Assembly (NCBI GenBank): GCA_963576785.1
Contig: OY756141.1
Span: 1,798,001 to 1,862,000 of the forward strand
Reading direction: 5' to 3'
DNA length: 64,000 nt
DNA from: Chlorophyllum brunneum
Lineage: Eukaryota > Basidiomycota > Agaricomycetes > Agaricales > Agaricaceae
Under the pieces are notes generated by a model, which was not told the origin of the DNA, searched no databases, and worked only from the letters and a program-made list of their open reading frames with translations. Positions 12,610-25,806 of this stretch are shown piece after piece. The position numbers and the translations under genes are program-made. The first letter of the stretch is position 1; the number at the start of each line of letters is the position of its first letter.

Positions 12610-15600
12610 ATCGTTGTGTCCTGTCGATCCTCCGCTGCATGATAGAGGTTTCACACCCTGCACTTTTAAACTTTGAAGAGTGGCAACAGCTGTGACAGTC
12701 CCCGCATTCTGATCAGTAGGAACATAATTGTCCATATCTAATTTCGCGTTTGTATGGCGCTCTTCGCGTCTACTCCTCGCTCAGAAAACCGATCGGAAGA
12801 ATATGTATCCACCATCCCGTCATATTCTGATCCCTGAATGCCGCTTCAGCTCGCGGTTCGCCCGAGTGGTTCGAAGTTTGCCGAGTGATGAGCATTCCCT
12901 TTTGGTCTTCTAAGTATGCACGGTCTGATTTCGGACGTTCCGGGGTCGGCTGAGACACTAGCCATGTATTCGGACCGAAATTTCCATTTTGTAAGTTACA
13001 TTGCGAGCAGCGCCAACGGGCGTACGCTGATGGCTGGTATGAAGATGCGGCACCGTTGATGCTTTTGCGCCTGAGACTGACCTGTTACACGAGCCCACTA
13101 AACCATACTTCACCACACACTCCGTTCGGTGCTTTGTCCGACATGGAATTCGAGTGGTGCCTAGTGTTAAAAGAGTCGCCTTTTGAGTCTACATGCCTCC
13201 ACACGGTATTGACGCAGGAAAAATGCTTATCACCTGTCGGTGACCTATTTCTATAGCCCCACCAATTGTCATGTTGAATACCACGCCGTGCTGCGCGTGA
13301 GATTCCAAGTTCGACACGAGAGGTCCTCGTTGTGTGATTCAGCGGTGATAGAACACGTATGCAATGTCGTGAGGACTGAAGGTTAGAGAACCCAAGTGTG
13401 TATATGTAATGATACATCCCTGATCAGAATACTCTGTCGTTGTCGTGAAACATTTCATATCAACAACTGACGGTGGCAAATTCTCTAGAATTCTTCATGA
13501 CAGGGCGTTCCCCTCAGTGGCAGTGTGGCTCGATCACCAGACGAGAAAAATATGACGAGTTCTATGCATCATTTCCGTCTTCCATCGAGGCTATTCCGGG
13601 GGAGGCTATAGAGGCTCTGGAAGCCGGTAGCCAGGGTTCGCTGAGCGGGGCGGAAACAATTCGTTGTTCAAGTCTGAAATCCATATGGTAGCCTTGCGTG
13701 GGCGCAGTACAGCCGAAAACTATTCCCCAAGGTGAAAGCAACCCCGACAAAGGGCCACGGTTGTCTTCGCGATGAAGGAAAGTGGAAGTTCGTAGAGCAA
13801 GAAGTGAGACTAGCGCCCTAAGGCGAGCTTCCGCACTAAGTCCCCACGGACTGCCGTTTCCCGCAAAGTAAATGTGTATTACATGTATTACCCTTGGTAC
13901 TCTCGCCGAGAAAAGGCGCGCCTCATTGCGTACCAGTCAACCCCGGGGGTACAACGAAGGAGAATCAGTCGAAGTAGGTTCACAGGGCCATGTTCAGGCT
14001 AGCCCCTCCCAACGAATTGTACTCTCCAAATGAAGTTACCTTTCGACATGACTAGGTGGTGTCCACATCTTGAACCACTTGCATTGTGCAACCAGAAATA
14101 CCTCGTTGAACATGACACGTGTTCCCAGCTGGACGTAGGCCGAACGTTGGACATTTGAGTAATTTGGCTCGTCTGGTTTTCTAAGAAATGCTCAAACCAC
14201 ACAAGTTTCAAGCACTTCACCACCTCAACTCCAACTTGTTGAAATCGTTTACATGATGAGCCGGATGGGTTATACTTGTCAGGTTATTGATGATATAGAT
14301 AAGTTTATCTACGATGATTCTGGGCCATGGTTCCCGGCTAGATTGTTGCCGTTTCCGACTGCGGATTCGATGAAACCTCGATAGTCAGCATTCAACTTGC
14401 GATCAACCGCCGGCATAATATCCGGGGCTGGCTCAATCCTGAACCGAGGGGCTCAGTCTTAAACTAACTGGACTTTGAATAAGCTGAATTGTCCCACACT
14501 GTGTTTGAATACCGAGTCTCGAGAGGCGTTTCGATTCCCCACCTCTTAAAGGGAGTCGGCCACAAGGAGCGCATAATTTTCCCATATCATGACCACGAGT
14601 CGGAAAGGCTTACTTCAGACTTCTCTTTCGCTTGGTAATACGTGGCTAGTGGAGTGCATGATGGGTTTTCGTCCCATCAGCAAAACCACGAGGCTGGGCC
14701 AAGCAGTGAGAAGTCCTTGGCAATTGACACCAATCGCCCCTATTCATTAACATTCATTGGTTACCGAAGTTCGAGCTTATTCGAGCTCTGCTTCTCGGAA
14801 GCGGTTATGAGGAGGCTAGGTGTCGCATCGAGTTAAATCAGTCATGTTCATTAGTAACATTACCTTGGCTACCATCGGACATCTGTGGCAAGCACTATCA
14901 GCGACTTTGCTTAATCCTTTCTGATGGCGATCTCGCAGCCTCGGGTAACGAGACCTTTTACTGCGAAGTCGACTGGTTCTCATCGAGCCACGACGAAAGG
15001 TCGGACATATTATTATTAGGCCAGTGTCAGATCCATTTGTACGACTCAACACTACATATGTTCCTTCCAGCTCAGTCCATTCGCACTTGGGACCTGTTAC
15101 CACGTGACCCACCACAGCGCTCGCTTCCTTTAACAGCGGGTCAGTGGCTCAATCTTCGAGCCAGGAGAATACATTAGTCCTGGTTCAGGGACGCCTATTT
15201 AGGGAACCAACAATGGCCCGTACACCATGCATCCAAGTATGAAGACGAAGAGAGTACATTGTCGGTGATTGCAACATGGCTTTAAGAATGGCAGGGGTTC
15301 AGCCTGATGAGTTAGGTAAATGTTTCTCTCGCCCGTTGTGATAATCTTCGTCATAGTCCCTGATCAAAAAAGCCGCCGTTCCTAGAGGGGGCCGTAACTA
15401 TTGTCGGAATGATGTCCGCAAACAGGTAGGGGTATGTTGAGGTTCGAAACCTAGTCATGTCCATGACATCACAGGTTTTCTATCAGGGAGATGAGAGGTC
15501 CTGAATAGCAGAAAACATAGTGCACAAGGCAAAGAAATTGACGCGCCGCACCCGATAATTTTGGCAGCGTATTTGGGTGGTTGGGAAGGCGGATGAGTAT

Positions 15601-18600
15601 GTTCGGTTGGTAAATCATATCTTGTTCTCTGTCGTTCTATGTAACGCTATTTGTGGTCAGGGGTAGAGTTGGACACGTGGTCGTGATCACGACGATGAGT
15701 ACGGAGCAGTATAACATTGACTGCCAGGCTGCCAATTGTTGTCCAACGCAGGGCAACCACGAAGTGAAAGAAACCGGTCCGATTAGTCGATAAAATGCCA
15801 TAGCTCTGGTAGCACCTTAATTTCCTTCCCTCCCCCGTAACGCACCCAATCCCTTTGCTCAGGATAACTGGGGTCGCAGCCTCCCTCGGTTAATTTGAGA
15901 TCGTGATAGACAACCGTGGGTGAGGCCCCAGTCGTGCCTTCCGAAGACGGAGCTCATATGAAGCAAAAACAGAGGTGCAGAGGCCCCATGATCAAGCTGA
16001 CATGAGGACAATACACAAGAAACAGCAAAGGACTGATAAGACGGAGCTACTGGAAACAACAAGACTGGTTTGTCAGAATGGAAGATGCCTATGGGTTATT
16101 TGGCTCAGGCTTGATACTTGTGCGTGCTTACAGGATCGCAGAACCCCACGTTGCAAGAACACTTGAAGAAATTATTTATGATCCGCGTGAACCTAGGCGA
16201 CACTGCGCGTTGACAATGAGGTCTCTCTTCGGATAGAAGGCAAGTGGGAAGACCCAAACAAACAACCTACTTCTCTCCTGTTCCCAGTAACTTCGACTTA
16301 AATTCCCAGAAATCGTCTCACCCATTTTTTGCGGACACGGCAATGTCCCCGGCACCCACAGTGTCGCTCATAACCACATCCCCTGCAGTAGCCAAGGTTG
16401 CTCCAGAATAACCACACAGGACATTTCCCGTGCGATTGTCGTCACGTCAGGTATTAGCACAGGTGCGCGACCAAGTCATCACTAACAACTTTGCTTGGAC
16501 TCTCTTTAGACAGAACCAGTGTCTGGAATGTGTCAGATGGATGACGCGACAGGCTCCCCAAAAGCCATTCCTATCGGAGGGCTGACGGTGCCGCTGTCGT
16601 ATTGGGCGGAGGTAAAAATAGCTGCGCATGTTACGCCAGATCCATCTCGTTGATCAGGGGTATTGGACCTGAGATAGCATGTTAATATAGTTGTAGTTCA
16701 GCACTTTGAGTGCTGCTGGTAGAAGAACGTGCAGGCGCAGTTGACTGAATGTGAGAAAGGACAGTAGCTTGTGCAGCGGAGACGGGGTCCGGGAAGTCCC
16801 TCCATTCTTGTCTTTCACGCGTTCACATAGTACCAACGTCATATGTACTGACCGAGAGTAACTGGATGAACCTCCGGATATATACCTTTTGTTAGATTAC
16901 ACCCATGATTTGTTGATTAAATACCTACCACTGTTACACGGGTACCGTTTCGAATTTGTAGGACGCGAAGCCAGAGAAAAATACCTTTCTGTCCCTGCCG
17001 TGGCGTACTCATCATTGCCACTCCGTGACAGTAAACTCGAGAAGCTGGTACCTTCTGATTTGCCACAGCAAGACCAGTCTTCGAGTCTCCACGGTGTGGT
17101 ATTTATTGTTAACCCCCAGCAGTGCTTGCGAGCCCCATGAACCGGAAGCGGCGTTATAGAGAAGGGTTTGAGAACACGATTTACGAGTCGTGACAAAACG
17201 TTCAGGCAACATGATCCAGTTCGGCTTGTTGATCGAGGGTGATTCAGAAGGAGCCAAGAGAAGAGTCTCCTAGAGAGTCGAGTTCTGACGGGTAAGGTCA
17301 CGACGATCTACCCAGGCTCGATATCATGGAAGTGCGAAAGCCTGTTTGGGTCATTGGATGTAGTCATCATCAGGTTTGCGAAGTATACATTTTGCCACTT
17401 GGAAGATATGGGAACACATCTCGGTGTGTCTGAAGTCCTCATTGTTCGGATGTACGTAGATATGGGGCGACAGAAGAAGCACGCGGGTTGGTGGACTGCT
17501 GTCTACCACTATACATCAGTATTCAAAGCGAACGCCCGGCAACGTCAATGACTTGGAACCAGTTGTCAACGGTTCGTGTTTGAGGCCAAGGAGGGTCATG
17601 GTTCTTGTGCGTATACTAACTAAAGCCCCTGGTTTGTGAGAAACTTCAGGAAAGGATGAATTGGTTGTACGTACCTCTGTGTCCACAAGGTCTGCGAGAG
17701 ACTGCCAGACAGATTTAGGATTTAATTATACCCCGAAGGGACGTGACCGCCGGACGCCGTATTTTATGAATGACTGAGCATGAGACTTGGTCATTGTCCA
17801 GGTTCATGCGGTGAGTGTGGCGACTGTTTATGAAACAAGTGGAGTAGAGTGGGCGATTGAAGATGTCGTTGGCGCGCATTAGGACATGACACCCGCGATT
17901 CGAAGTTGAATATCGTTGTGTATGAGTACGAGAAGCTGAATAACCGGTTGATTGACCGGCCCCCAGCAGTGTTGAGAAATTGAACTGTATGTCAATGGTG
18001 GAAAAGGGACGAGATGAAGCGGCAAGGCGGGAAGCAGCGTGTGAACGAGGCAAAGAAAGGGTGCCGTCGGACAGGCAGAGTGGATACTTGGATGCTGTAA
18101 GGGTCCTCATGTTCCCCAACGAAATAAATACGAGTACGATTTCATTTGATTTAGATCATGAAAGTTGGGCGTTTGGTCGACTTTGGGTGGGCTAAAATTA
18201 TCACGGTGAACAGGTGGACATTGGGCTTGCCGTTGTTGATGCATGCATCAGTCTTGTTGTGGCGTCGAAGACAAAGGTATCAAAGAGGTGATTGTTCCTT
18301 TGGAAAAGATGTATCTAAGCGCCAGCGTGGATGACGAGGTGCTGGAGTTGAAACCGAGGTCAGATGGCTATTGGGTCAACCAAGTTTGGGCGAATCAAGC
18401 AGCTCCGGGTATTTGCTGAGAACGGGCTCGGGGTGAATATGGCAACAGCGGTGTAAAAAGTTAATCTGCGAGAAGACGGAGGTTGCCTAGAGAAAGGGGC
18501 TAAGAAGGTGGCGTAGGTAGCGTAGTCAGGTAAGAGGTATGCTTGGACATGGAGACCACTGGGCAGTCGATTGTCAATGCGGCGGTGGTTAATGGAAGGA

Positions 18601-19299
18601 TGTCGGGAAGTGGGGCTGCTGTGATAAGGCTAACCTGATTACGAACGGTCGAACAAAACGATACGTGGGGAAACCAGAGGGTCTATCTAGTACTGATTTC
18701 GGAGTTGACTAGATGATGGCTGATGGTGGTAGTGGGGTTTCACAAGGGAGCGAGCGTCATTGCAAGTCCATCGTCTTAACGATAGATATAAAATGGTTGA
18801 CAGGTGGGGCAATGCGCGTAGGGGAAGGATGCGGTCTGTACGCGCATAGGATTATTAATATGGTGGGCAAGTATTGTACGGCGGCAAGCGTCGAGGAGAG
18901 CAGCGCTGGACGGGTGGATCAATATAGAGCAGATGATATTATATTTGGGCCGCGGCATGTGACATGGTCGCGCAGTTGGACTGGATGCCAAGAGGACAGT
19001 GTAGAGCGCGGGCGTGGGAAGGCACGCTCGGCGGTTTGTTGAGGACCAGGAGCGGTGGTGGTGAGCAGGCGAGCAGAGCTGATTTGTCAGCAGGTGGGTC
19101 GGGTCGGACCGGGTAGATGGGATCGGGATCTGGAGCGCATGGGCGGAGATGCCGAAGGCAAGGGGCCAAGGTGAGCCGGCTCGGGTCAGGGTGGTTCGTG
19201 ATGTGATTGTCGTCACATGCGTTGAGGCAGTTGTTGGGCACAAATCCAGCCACCAATCTCTCTCCGCTGCCACTCTATTCTCCTCCCTATATCTACGCC
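12610..19299. other. 6.7-kb stretch without a recognisable gene
   Basis: No open frame here reaches the length, composition or splice pattern of the surrounding genes. The longest (minus, 18776-19273, 165 codons) is low-quality sequence upstream of the kinase. I saw no transposase, reverse-transcriptase or integrase motif, no long terminal repeat and no tRNA. Base composition is not obviously skewed. The right-hand kilobase probably holds the promoter and 5' UTR of the kinase gene. The rest could be decayed mobile-element sequence, non-coding transcription units or very intron-rich small genes that I cannot resolve by eye. Confidence 0.5.
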
Positions 19300-22118
19300 A
19301 TGGCTCTCGCTCCTATAAATCCCCCTCCCTTCTTCGCCGCCACCGACGACAGCGACGAACCCCCACCAATCCACCCCTCAGCCCCCCACTGCCCCACCCC
19401 TTCCCCGCTTCCCCCTTCTCCAACCCTTCTTGCAGTCCCTCCCATCGACAGCACAGGCAGGATTGGCTTCCCAGCTTCAGACCCTCACGCTTTCCACAGC
19501 CCCCAGGTCAGTTTTACCAGCCACCCGCGCACCTTGTCTAATTATAGCCCCGCCTCAGACCACCACCCCAGCCGGGCGCAGGGATTCCCCCGTCCAACCC
19601 CCAGATCCTGACTCCGCCAAGCGCTCCCAAAGCCCTTCGCGTTCTTCAACGACCTCCAGTGGCAGCCGTACCTCTCGCTTCCGTTTCGGTACCCGCAAAA
19701 ACAGCTTCACTGCTCTTGCCAGCGTTGCTATGCCCGTCCTCGTCGCACCTGCCGTACCCACCTCTCCTGTCCTCGATTCTCCTCCCTCCATGTCGCCCCC
19801 GAAGCGCTCCGCTCCAACTCTCCGTCATTCGGCTTCCCAGAAACACGGTCCTCTTTCCGACCTCAAACGCCTTCTCAACCACCACGTACCTCACCACCCT
19901 CCTCCCACACCTTCAGATCACCGTTCCACCACTCCTGCCACCCCTTTGGAACAACATCGTGAATCCGAGTCCGATGTTTCCGATGTCACTGTAGATGTGA
20001 TTCCCGATGGAAAGACTGTCTTACCCCGTCGTTCGACTCCCAAACTTTCGTCCCTTATTCGTAGGGACAACCAGAAGGGTTCCATTAAACAGAGCAAAGA
20101 CCGAACACCTTCTCCTGCCGGGTCTCGGGCTAGTTCTCATTCACCTACAAGCACCTCAGACGAGGGTTCGCAGTTGTCGAATCACAGCGGACATAGCCAC
20201 AAACACACCCCCCGGTCAGGCTCTTCCACCCCAGGTTCTCATCCCGTCGTGTCTCTTCAAGACGCTACCCATGCCCACCTCTCTAAGAAGTACGGCAAAT
20301 GGGGCCGTGTTCTCGGAAGCGGCGCTGGTGGTACTGTTCGCTTGATAAAGGGCAGCAACAAGAACGGTGGAGGAATCTTCGCCGTCAAGGAGTTCCGGCC
20401 AAAACGTTCAGGCGAGACGGAACGAGAGTATCAAAAGAAAGTCACCGCCGAATTCTGTGTTGGATCCACCTTAAAGCATCCCAACATCATCGAAACTGTC
20501 GATATTGTCTCTGATCATGGCCACTATTATGAGGTAGGTTGTGACTTGGAGTGTCTGCTGCAACTGTGTTAATTACGATCAGATCATGGAATATGCTCCC
20601 TTTGACCTCTTCACTGTCGTCATGACTGGCAAGATGTGCCGTCCCGAAATTTATTGTGTGTTCCGCCAGATTTGTGATGGTGTTGAATACCTTCACGAGA
20701 TGGGTCTTGCCCATCGTGACCTCAAGCTCGATAATTGCGTCATGACGTCTAATAATGTCGTCAAACTCATCGATTTTGGCACTGCGACTGTCTTCCACTA
20801 CCCTGGAAAGTCGCATACGCCAGCTACTGGCATCGTCGGTAGTGATCCATACCTCGCTCCAGAGGTCCTCAATGAGGAGAGCTATGATCCTCGGAAGACT
20901 GATGTTTGGAGTGTCGCCATCATCTTCTTGTGCATGGTTCTCAGGAGGTTTCCGTGGAAGATCCCCGACCCTAAGACCGACGCTAGTTTCAAGGCGTTTG
21001 TCAATGCCCACCCTGACCTTTCCGTCAAGTCTCCACCAAAGAAGAGCCGGGATCAGAAAGGGACGGCGTCTGATGAGGGCGCTGCTGATCCTGAGGGTCG
21101 CGAACACGAACACCCTGTAAACGGCGATTCTGCTCTCACCGTTGAGATGCCGGTCCCGCCAGCACGCGCAGGAAGCATTGATAGCAATCCGTCTCCCGAC
21201 GCCGACGTGTTTAGCACGAGTCCATCGTCAGAAACAACCTCCATTCTTTCACAGTCGTCTTCCGGATCCTCTTCTGCGACCACAGATCCACCCTCACGAC
21301 TCGCCAGTGCCGGCAAGGATATTAGTCCCGAGGACTCCCGCAAGAGGCGTATCGCACAAGGATTGGGTTCTGGACAATTTCCCTCGCGCAGTGGTACAAC
21401 GCTGTCTTTGACTGGCGCTGACGACATAGATCTCCGTACCTCTGAGAGCCCGCGAGAGATGGGTGCATCAGTCCGGGCCTTTGCACGCCCCGGTACTTCC
21501 ACGGAGTCTCTTCCTAGTCCTCTCGAACCAGGATACCTCGATAATCTACCCACCCCTCGTGTTAGCGCCGCAAATGTCGCAACAGCACAGATGGCTTCAA
21601 TGTCAATGACTGTTGCAGCCATGGAACAGAAGCTGGTCACATCAAGAGTGGCACCCGCATCAGCAGAGACGGAAAAAACACCGACACCAGCTACTGCTGC
21701 TTCTGCGCAAGCTCAGCGGCGCCAGCGTACTGACAGTGTCGTGACATTCCACGCTGGAGGTGCGGAATCCATCTTCCGCTTACTGCCACGCGAAACACGC
21801 CCAGCAATACGACGAATGTTATTCGTTGAACCGTCATCGCGGTGTACCCTTACGGATTTGCTCAAGGGGAAAGGTAAAACGAGCGGGCTACTCTGTGGGT
21901 GTCAGGTAGATCGCAGCAAGCACGGCACGTCCTCTGGTATTGATACACCTCCTGGTGCTCATTGTGTTGATCACGATGACTATGATCCCGAAGACGAAGA
22001 TGATGGCGACCAGTGGTTGACGAGCATTGTTCCCTGTTCGAGACCGGGTGTGCAAGCTTATCATACGCATATCAAAGGTTCCCCCGACGAGAAGCAAGGG
22101 AAGAAAAAGTTCTTCTGA
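19300..22118 (+). CDS. Ser/Thr protein kinase, fungal Hal4(Sat4)/Npr1-like family
   Basis: Predicted 905 aa. The family regulates plasma-membrane nutrient and potassium transporters (known for yeast members; inferred here). A 52-nt intron (19507-19558) joins the first exon ([12 protein letters not shown]...HAFHSPQ) to [11 protein letters not shown], and a 49-nt intron (20534-20582) lies in the kinase domain. About 320 residues of Ser/Pro-rich leader precede the kinase core: Gly loop [17 protein letters not shown]-type Lys in FAVKEF, catalytic loop [27 protein letters not shown] and [12 protein letters not shown]. About 250 Ser/Thr/Pro-rich residues split the C-lobe before [17 protein letters not shown]. 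The C-terminus [15 protein letters not shown] and VQAYHTHI is a family signature. Confidence 0.9.
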
Positions 22119-23025
22119 GCACCCTTTTTCTTCGTTCCTCCTACCGCCATTCTCCCTTTATCCTTCATGGGTAACTTCCTTGTTAGGAATTCTGGCCCAT
22201 CGCCACGATGAACGGCTTACACATATCAGCTTAACTTCATACTCCTGTGCTGCCCGATTTACGACCTCACGATGGATATTTACACACCACCCATATGCAT
22301 TTCGCAGTATACAGCTTTTTTCATCCTGCATAATTACTCCGTTCATCCACCATGTTTATCTATCATCATTGCATTGCTGTACACGTCTTTCTATTCACTC
22401 GTTTGGCTTATTTGCTCTCACCTTCTTCCCCATGCTCACTTAGATTATCTATACATCCAGATATTGATATATTCCTCTTTTCTTTTCAATATTTGAGATT
22501 CGTTAAGTGGTTGCTCTCTATCCCCTGAAGTTTACTGCGTTATGCGGATTTTTCTTTTCTTTTTTTTCTCGCTCTCCGTCGTCTGCGCTTTTCTTTTCGC
22601 TTCTGAATTGTCCTCCAATGGTTCCTCTCGGACAAGCGGTATCATCTCTCTTAACCAACAATCGCACTTGAACAATAAAACCTCTTGTATAGTTTTATTC
22701 CTGATGACTATGTCTATCTCGACCCTAATAGACACAGTTGTGTTAATTCGCGTTTCTGAAGTCAAAGTCGATGAGAGTATTAATATGGCCGACCCTGAGC
22801 TACCATGAAGCCTTGTTCAGTACAGGAAGCAACAGACTTTTACATACATGCCTAGGGGGATTATATGGTTGCGCACTCTTGAGGGAAGGCATTATCCAGA
22901 TGTACTTGTTTGTTCCTCGGTGCTCTAAACTCGAGCAGACGTTTCTTGTTCCGCTGAGAAGTCAACTGATATGGTACATCCTAAACTACAGAGCTCCTGC
23001 TCATATACCAGAAAACGCGACCCAT
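22119..23025. other. Intergenic, convergent 3' regions
   Basis: 907 bp between the kinase stop (+) and the Yos9 stop (-). It is rich in T and C runs around 22100-22600 and presumably carries the kinase 3' UTR. No gene, RNA or repeat was recognised. Confidence 0.5.
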
Positions 23026-24915
23026 TCACAGTTCATCCCGAGCATAGCCATCAATGTCGTCCGTTGACCTCCTGACCTTCCGCTTCTTATCGTCCTTCTT
23101 ATCGTCATGATTATTCCCCTTCGACAGATCCTTCAGATCTAGGAATTCGGCCCCCCGGACGTCGTAACCTGCGGCGCGAAGAGCTTCAACAAGCTTATTG
23201 CTGACCTCTTCCTGCTCTCCGTCGTCCACGAGTTCTACAAGGATTTCTGTTGGCTCTCCAGCTGTTGAGGGCTTCCCACCGAAGTTCGTTTTGACCATGG
23301 CTTCGATGGCCTGTCGTACAAGGTCATTGACAGTTTTCTCCTGCTTTTCCTCCGCTTCCGATTCTCCCTCTGTCCTGCTGTCTTCTGCGGGAAGGTTGGG
23401 TTTTCGTGGCTGTGGCCCTTTTACAGGGTAGTCTGTGACGGGGTAGTTGAGAGGTTCTTGAGGGAGCGTATCGACGACTTCACGACAGCGTATTTCGGCT
23501 TCTTCTGCTGCGTCACGCCTCGATCTGAAACCGGGCTCACCACACAAGCGTGGAGTGTTGATCACAAGAACGTAGGAACACGTTTTCGTCTCTTTCACAA
23601 AGAGAATACTATCCGTCATGGTCATTGAGCAATGGAACTGAAGAAAACAATTTAACTTCGAGATCTCGTGACGTCCCCAGCATGCACGACGAAAGGTCGC
23701 CAAGAGGGGAGAGGGGAGAGGGGAAAAGGTTACTCACTTGGACCTCAACCTCACGATTCTGACCAGTTTTATCACAGAGCGTACCGTCTCCCCATCGTTG
23801 CACAAGGTATCGAGAGCCAGCATTCCTGGCAAGCTCTATGTTGGCAGCATGTGCATGTTGTTCAGCCACAGTTAGGTCGGCCCCTGGTGCTGGTTGTGCC
23901 GGTGCCCGTCCTAGAGTATAAGATTCCCACTAAAATCCCAGGGCGACAGGTGATCTGCACGTCAGACACTAGAAGAACTGAGAAGTTGGATTGTTACCTC
24001 AGGGTCCTCTTCCGGGACATATGAACCTGTAATATAAAAAAATTCAGGATCGGCTCCCTACTAGGATACGAGATGAAAGGGTGAGGGAATTCTTGAAGCG
24101 AAAGAATGATGAAGTCAAGACGTGGCAGATAACTAACGGCGGTGGAGAAAAAGGAAAAATTAAAAACGACACAAAACATAATGGTCCAGGCTCCAGAGAA
24201 GATTGGTGTGATACGTTGCGGCGAAATTGTACTAACCTGCCAACCGTGGACTTTGGGGAACCAACTCTTTGAATTGACGAATTTCGTGATTGTGGCAATA
24301 TGAGTAGGTAAACCATCCATGGCGGTGCTAATAACAAACAGCTAAGAATTCGCCTCCGCACCAACGGGAATTACATACATATAGACAAGAGCCAGTGAGA
24401 GGTTGGAGGAGGGCCCAGCTTCGTGCTGGCGTTAGTTGAACGTCAGGTTGTTCCTCCGTTGTAGAGGGAGGGATGTTATCCAGAGGTTTGGGTATCAGAC
24501 AGACGTAAGAGTCCCTGGGCCCAAGTTTCAAAAGTTCAAGGGTAAAGTTGTTCGACGTGGCAGAGTCCAGCTAGTGGGAATCATAAATACTATTCCCAGC
24601 GAAGCGAGGCCTGAAGATACTCACATCTGCATCGGAGGTGTCGCCTTGGACCTGGCCGCCTTCGATTTCCTTCCGGTCGAAGTGAGCAGAGTAGGCAGAG
24701 AATTTGCGAGGGTGTTCAAGGAACTCAAGTTCGCCCCCATGTAGCCCGTCCTTCAGCCAGCGTTCTGCTGTCTGGTTGAGGACGGGAAGGGAGTTGAGGA
24801 AGGCTACCCGAAACTTGGGGAAAGCATAGATGTCCTCTGGAAGGGAGTGGAGAAGCCTGGCAACGACGGCGTGGACAGAGAGCGCGAGGACGAGGTGGGA
24901 GGCGAGAGTGCGCAT
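23026..24915 (-). CDS. YOS9: ER-lumenal ERAD lectin Yos9 / OS-9
   Basis: Binds trimmed N-glycans on misfolded glycoproteins in the ER lumen and hands them to the Hrd1 ubiquitin ligase. It starts MRTLASHLVLALSVHAVVA, a signal peptide; I prefer it to an upstream in-frame Met because of this. The MRH (mannose-6-phosphate receptor homology) domain is split over exons: SWALLQPLTGSCLY, WFTYSYCHNHEIRQFKELVP, YLVQRWGDGTLCD, REVEVQFHCSMTMTDSILFV and CSYVLVINTPRLCGEPGF, with the expected Gln, Arg, Glu, Tyr and paired cysteines. A charged tail ends in YARDEL, an HDEL-like ER-retention signal. Two TGACGTG elements in the promoter suggest control by the unfolded-protein response (inference). Confidence 0.93.
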
Positions 24916-25806
24916 TGCAGCTGTGCTCGACGAGGGGTCCAGTCGAGTTGTGACAAGGGCGTGACGTGTCACCGGTGCATGTTACCCCTACCCGTTACGC
25001 ACCTCCGACCCTCGTTCCCGTCCTCAGGTTTGGCTGGGCTTGCGCCCTCGAATTTGTTTGCCGGCCAATCTTGATTAGGAAGGTACAAGCAGCTGGCAAC
25101 AATGGGGAACTATATTAAACCTTGGCTAGGCCCGGCGCACGGCGGCTGACGTGACCCGCGATGGTTGAGGGTGAGGTGGTCACGCGTAACATGCTGGGGA
25201 TTACGATGGAAAATGTGCGTGTTGCAGATGCTTCCATACAAGAGTTCCTTGCCTGTGCTGGCGCATATTTATTTTCTGCGGCGCACTAAGCCAGATCTGC
25301 CTCGAACAGATTAATTCCCAAGGTTTGCCTCTGTATATTTATCCGAGCGGAAAATAAGGGGAAGTCGGATTTGAGACAAGTGGCCAGGGTTGCCTTACTG
25401 GGCTGCTCTGTCCAGATTTCAAACAGATTTCCATGTGGTTTTCTCTGCTGTTGATCCCAATTTCCATCACTCAGCCTGCTCTGACGACGTGTGTCCTGTC
25501 CTCCAAATTCGGTTTCCTCAACCAACAAACATTTTTGCATTACGTGAGTAGAACCCCCCAAAATCAGGGGCAAAACTCTACCACAGATTGCTCAACACGA
25601 TAATTATAAAAGGCTTGGATTTGGTACAAATGCATGCGAAGGGAACAATACATTCGTCTTCTAAATTCGGCAGTGAAATTGTTCATTAAAGCCGGTCTAC
25701 CTTTTTCCCCTCTTCCATCTCTCTTCCTTAGTCCAACTGCATCCCAACGCGTATTTCCCCTCCTCCCTCCCCTCCAACCCCCTTCTCCTTCCCGAGTGCA
25801 CTTGCC
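24916..25806. promoter_or_regulatory. Divergent promoter, YOS9 / AT-hook gene
   Basis: 891 bp. TGACGTGTC at 24963-24971 (about 48 bp from the YOS9 ATG) and TGACGTGA at 25148-25155 match the UPRE-like TGACGTG core. A TATA-like ATTATAAAAGG lies near 25602-25612 on the side of the AT-hook gene, followed by a strongly pyrimidine-rich tract leading to its ATG. Confidence 0.4.

Noticed and set aside
15420..15445. GAGGTTCGAAACC resembling a tRNA T-arm
   Set aside because: The stem does not pair fully and no acceptor, D or anticodon arm lies at the required distance.
18776..19273. Minus-strand open frame of 165 codons
   Set aside because: Low-quality composition in the kinase upstream region; no homology or splice signals.
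20487..21640. Long minus-strand open frames opposite the kinase
   Set aside because: Shadow frames of the GC-rich kinase coding sequence; no motif.
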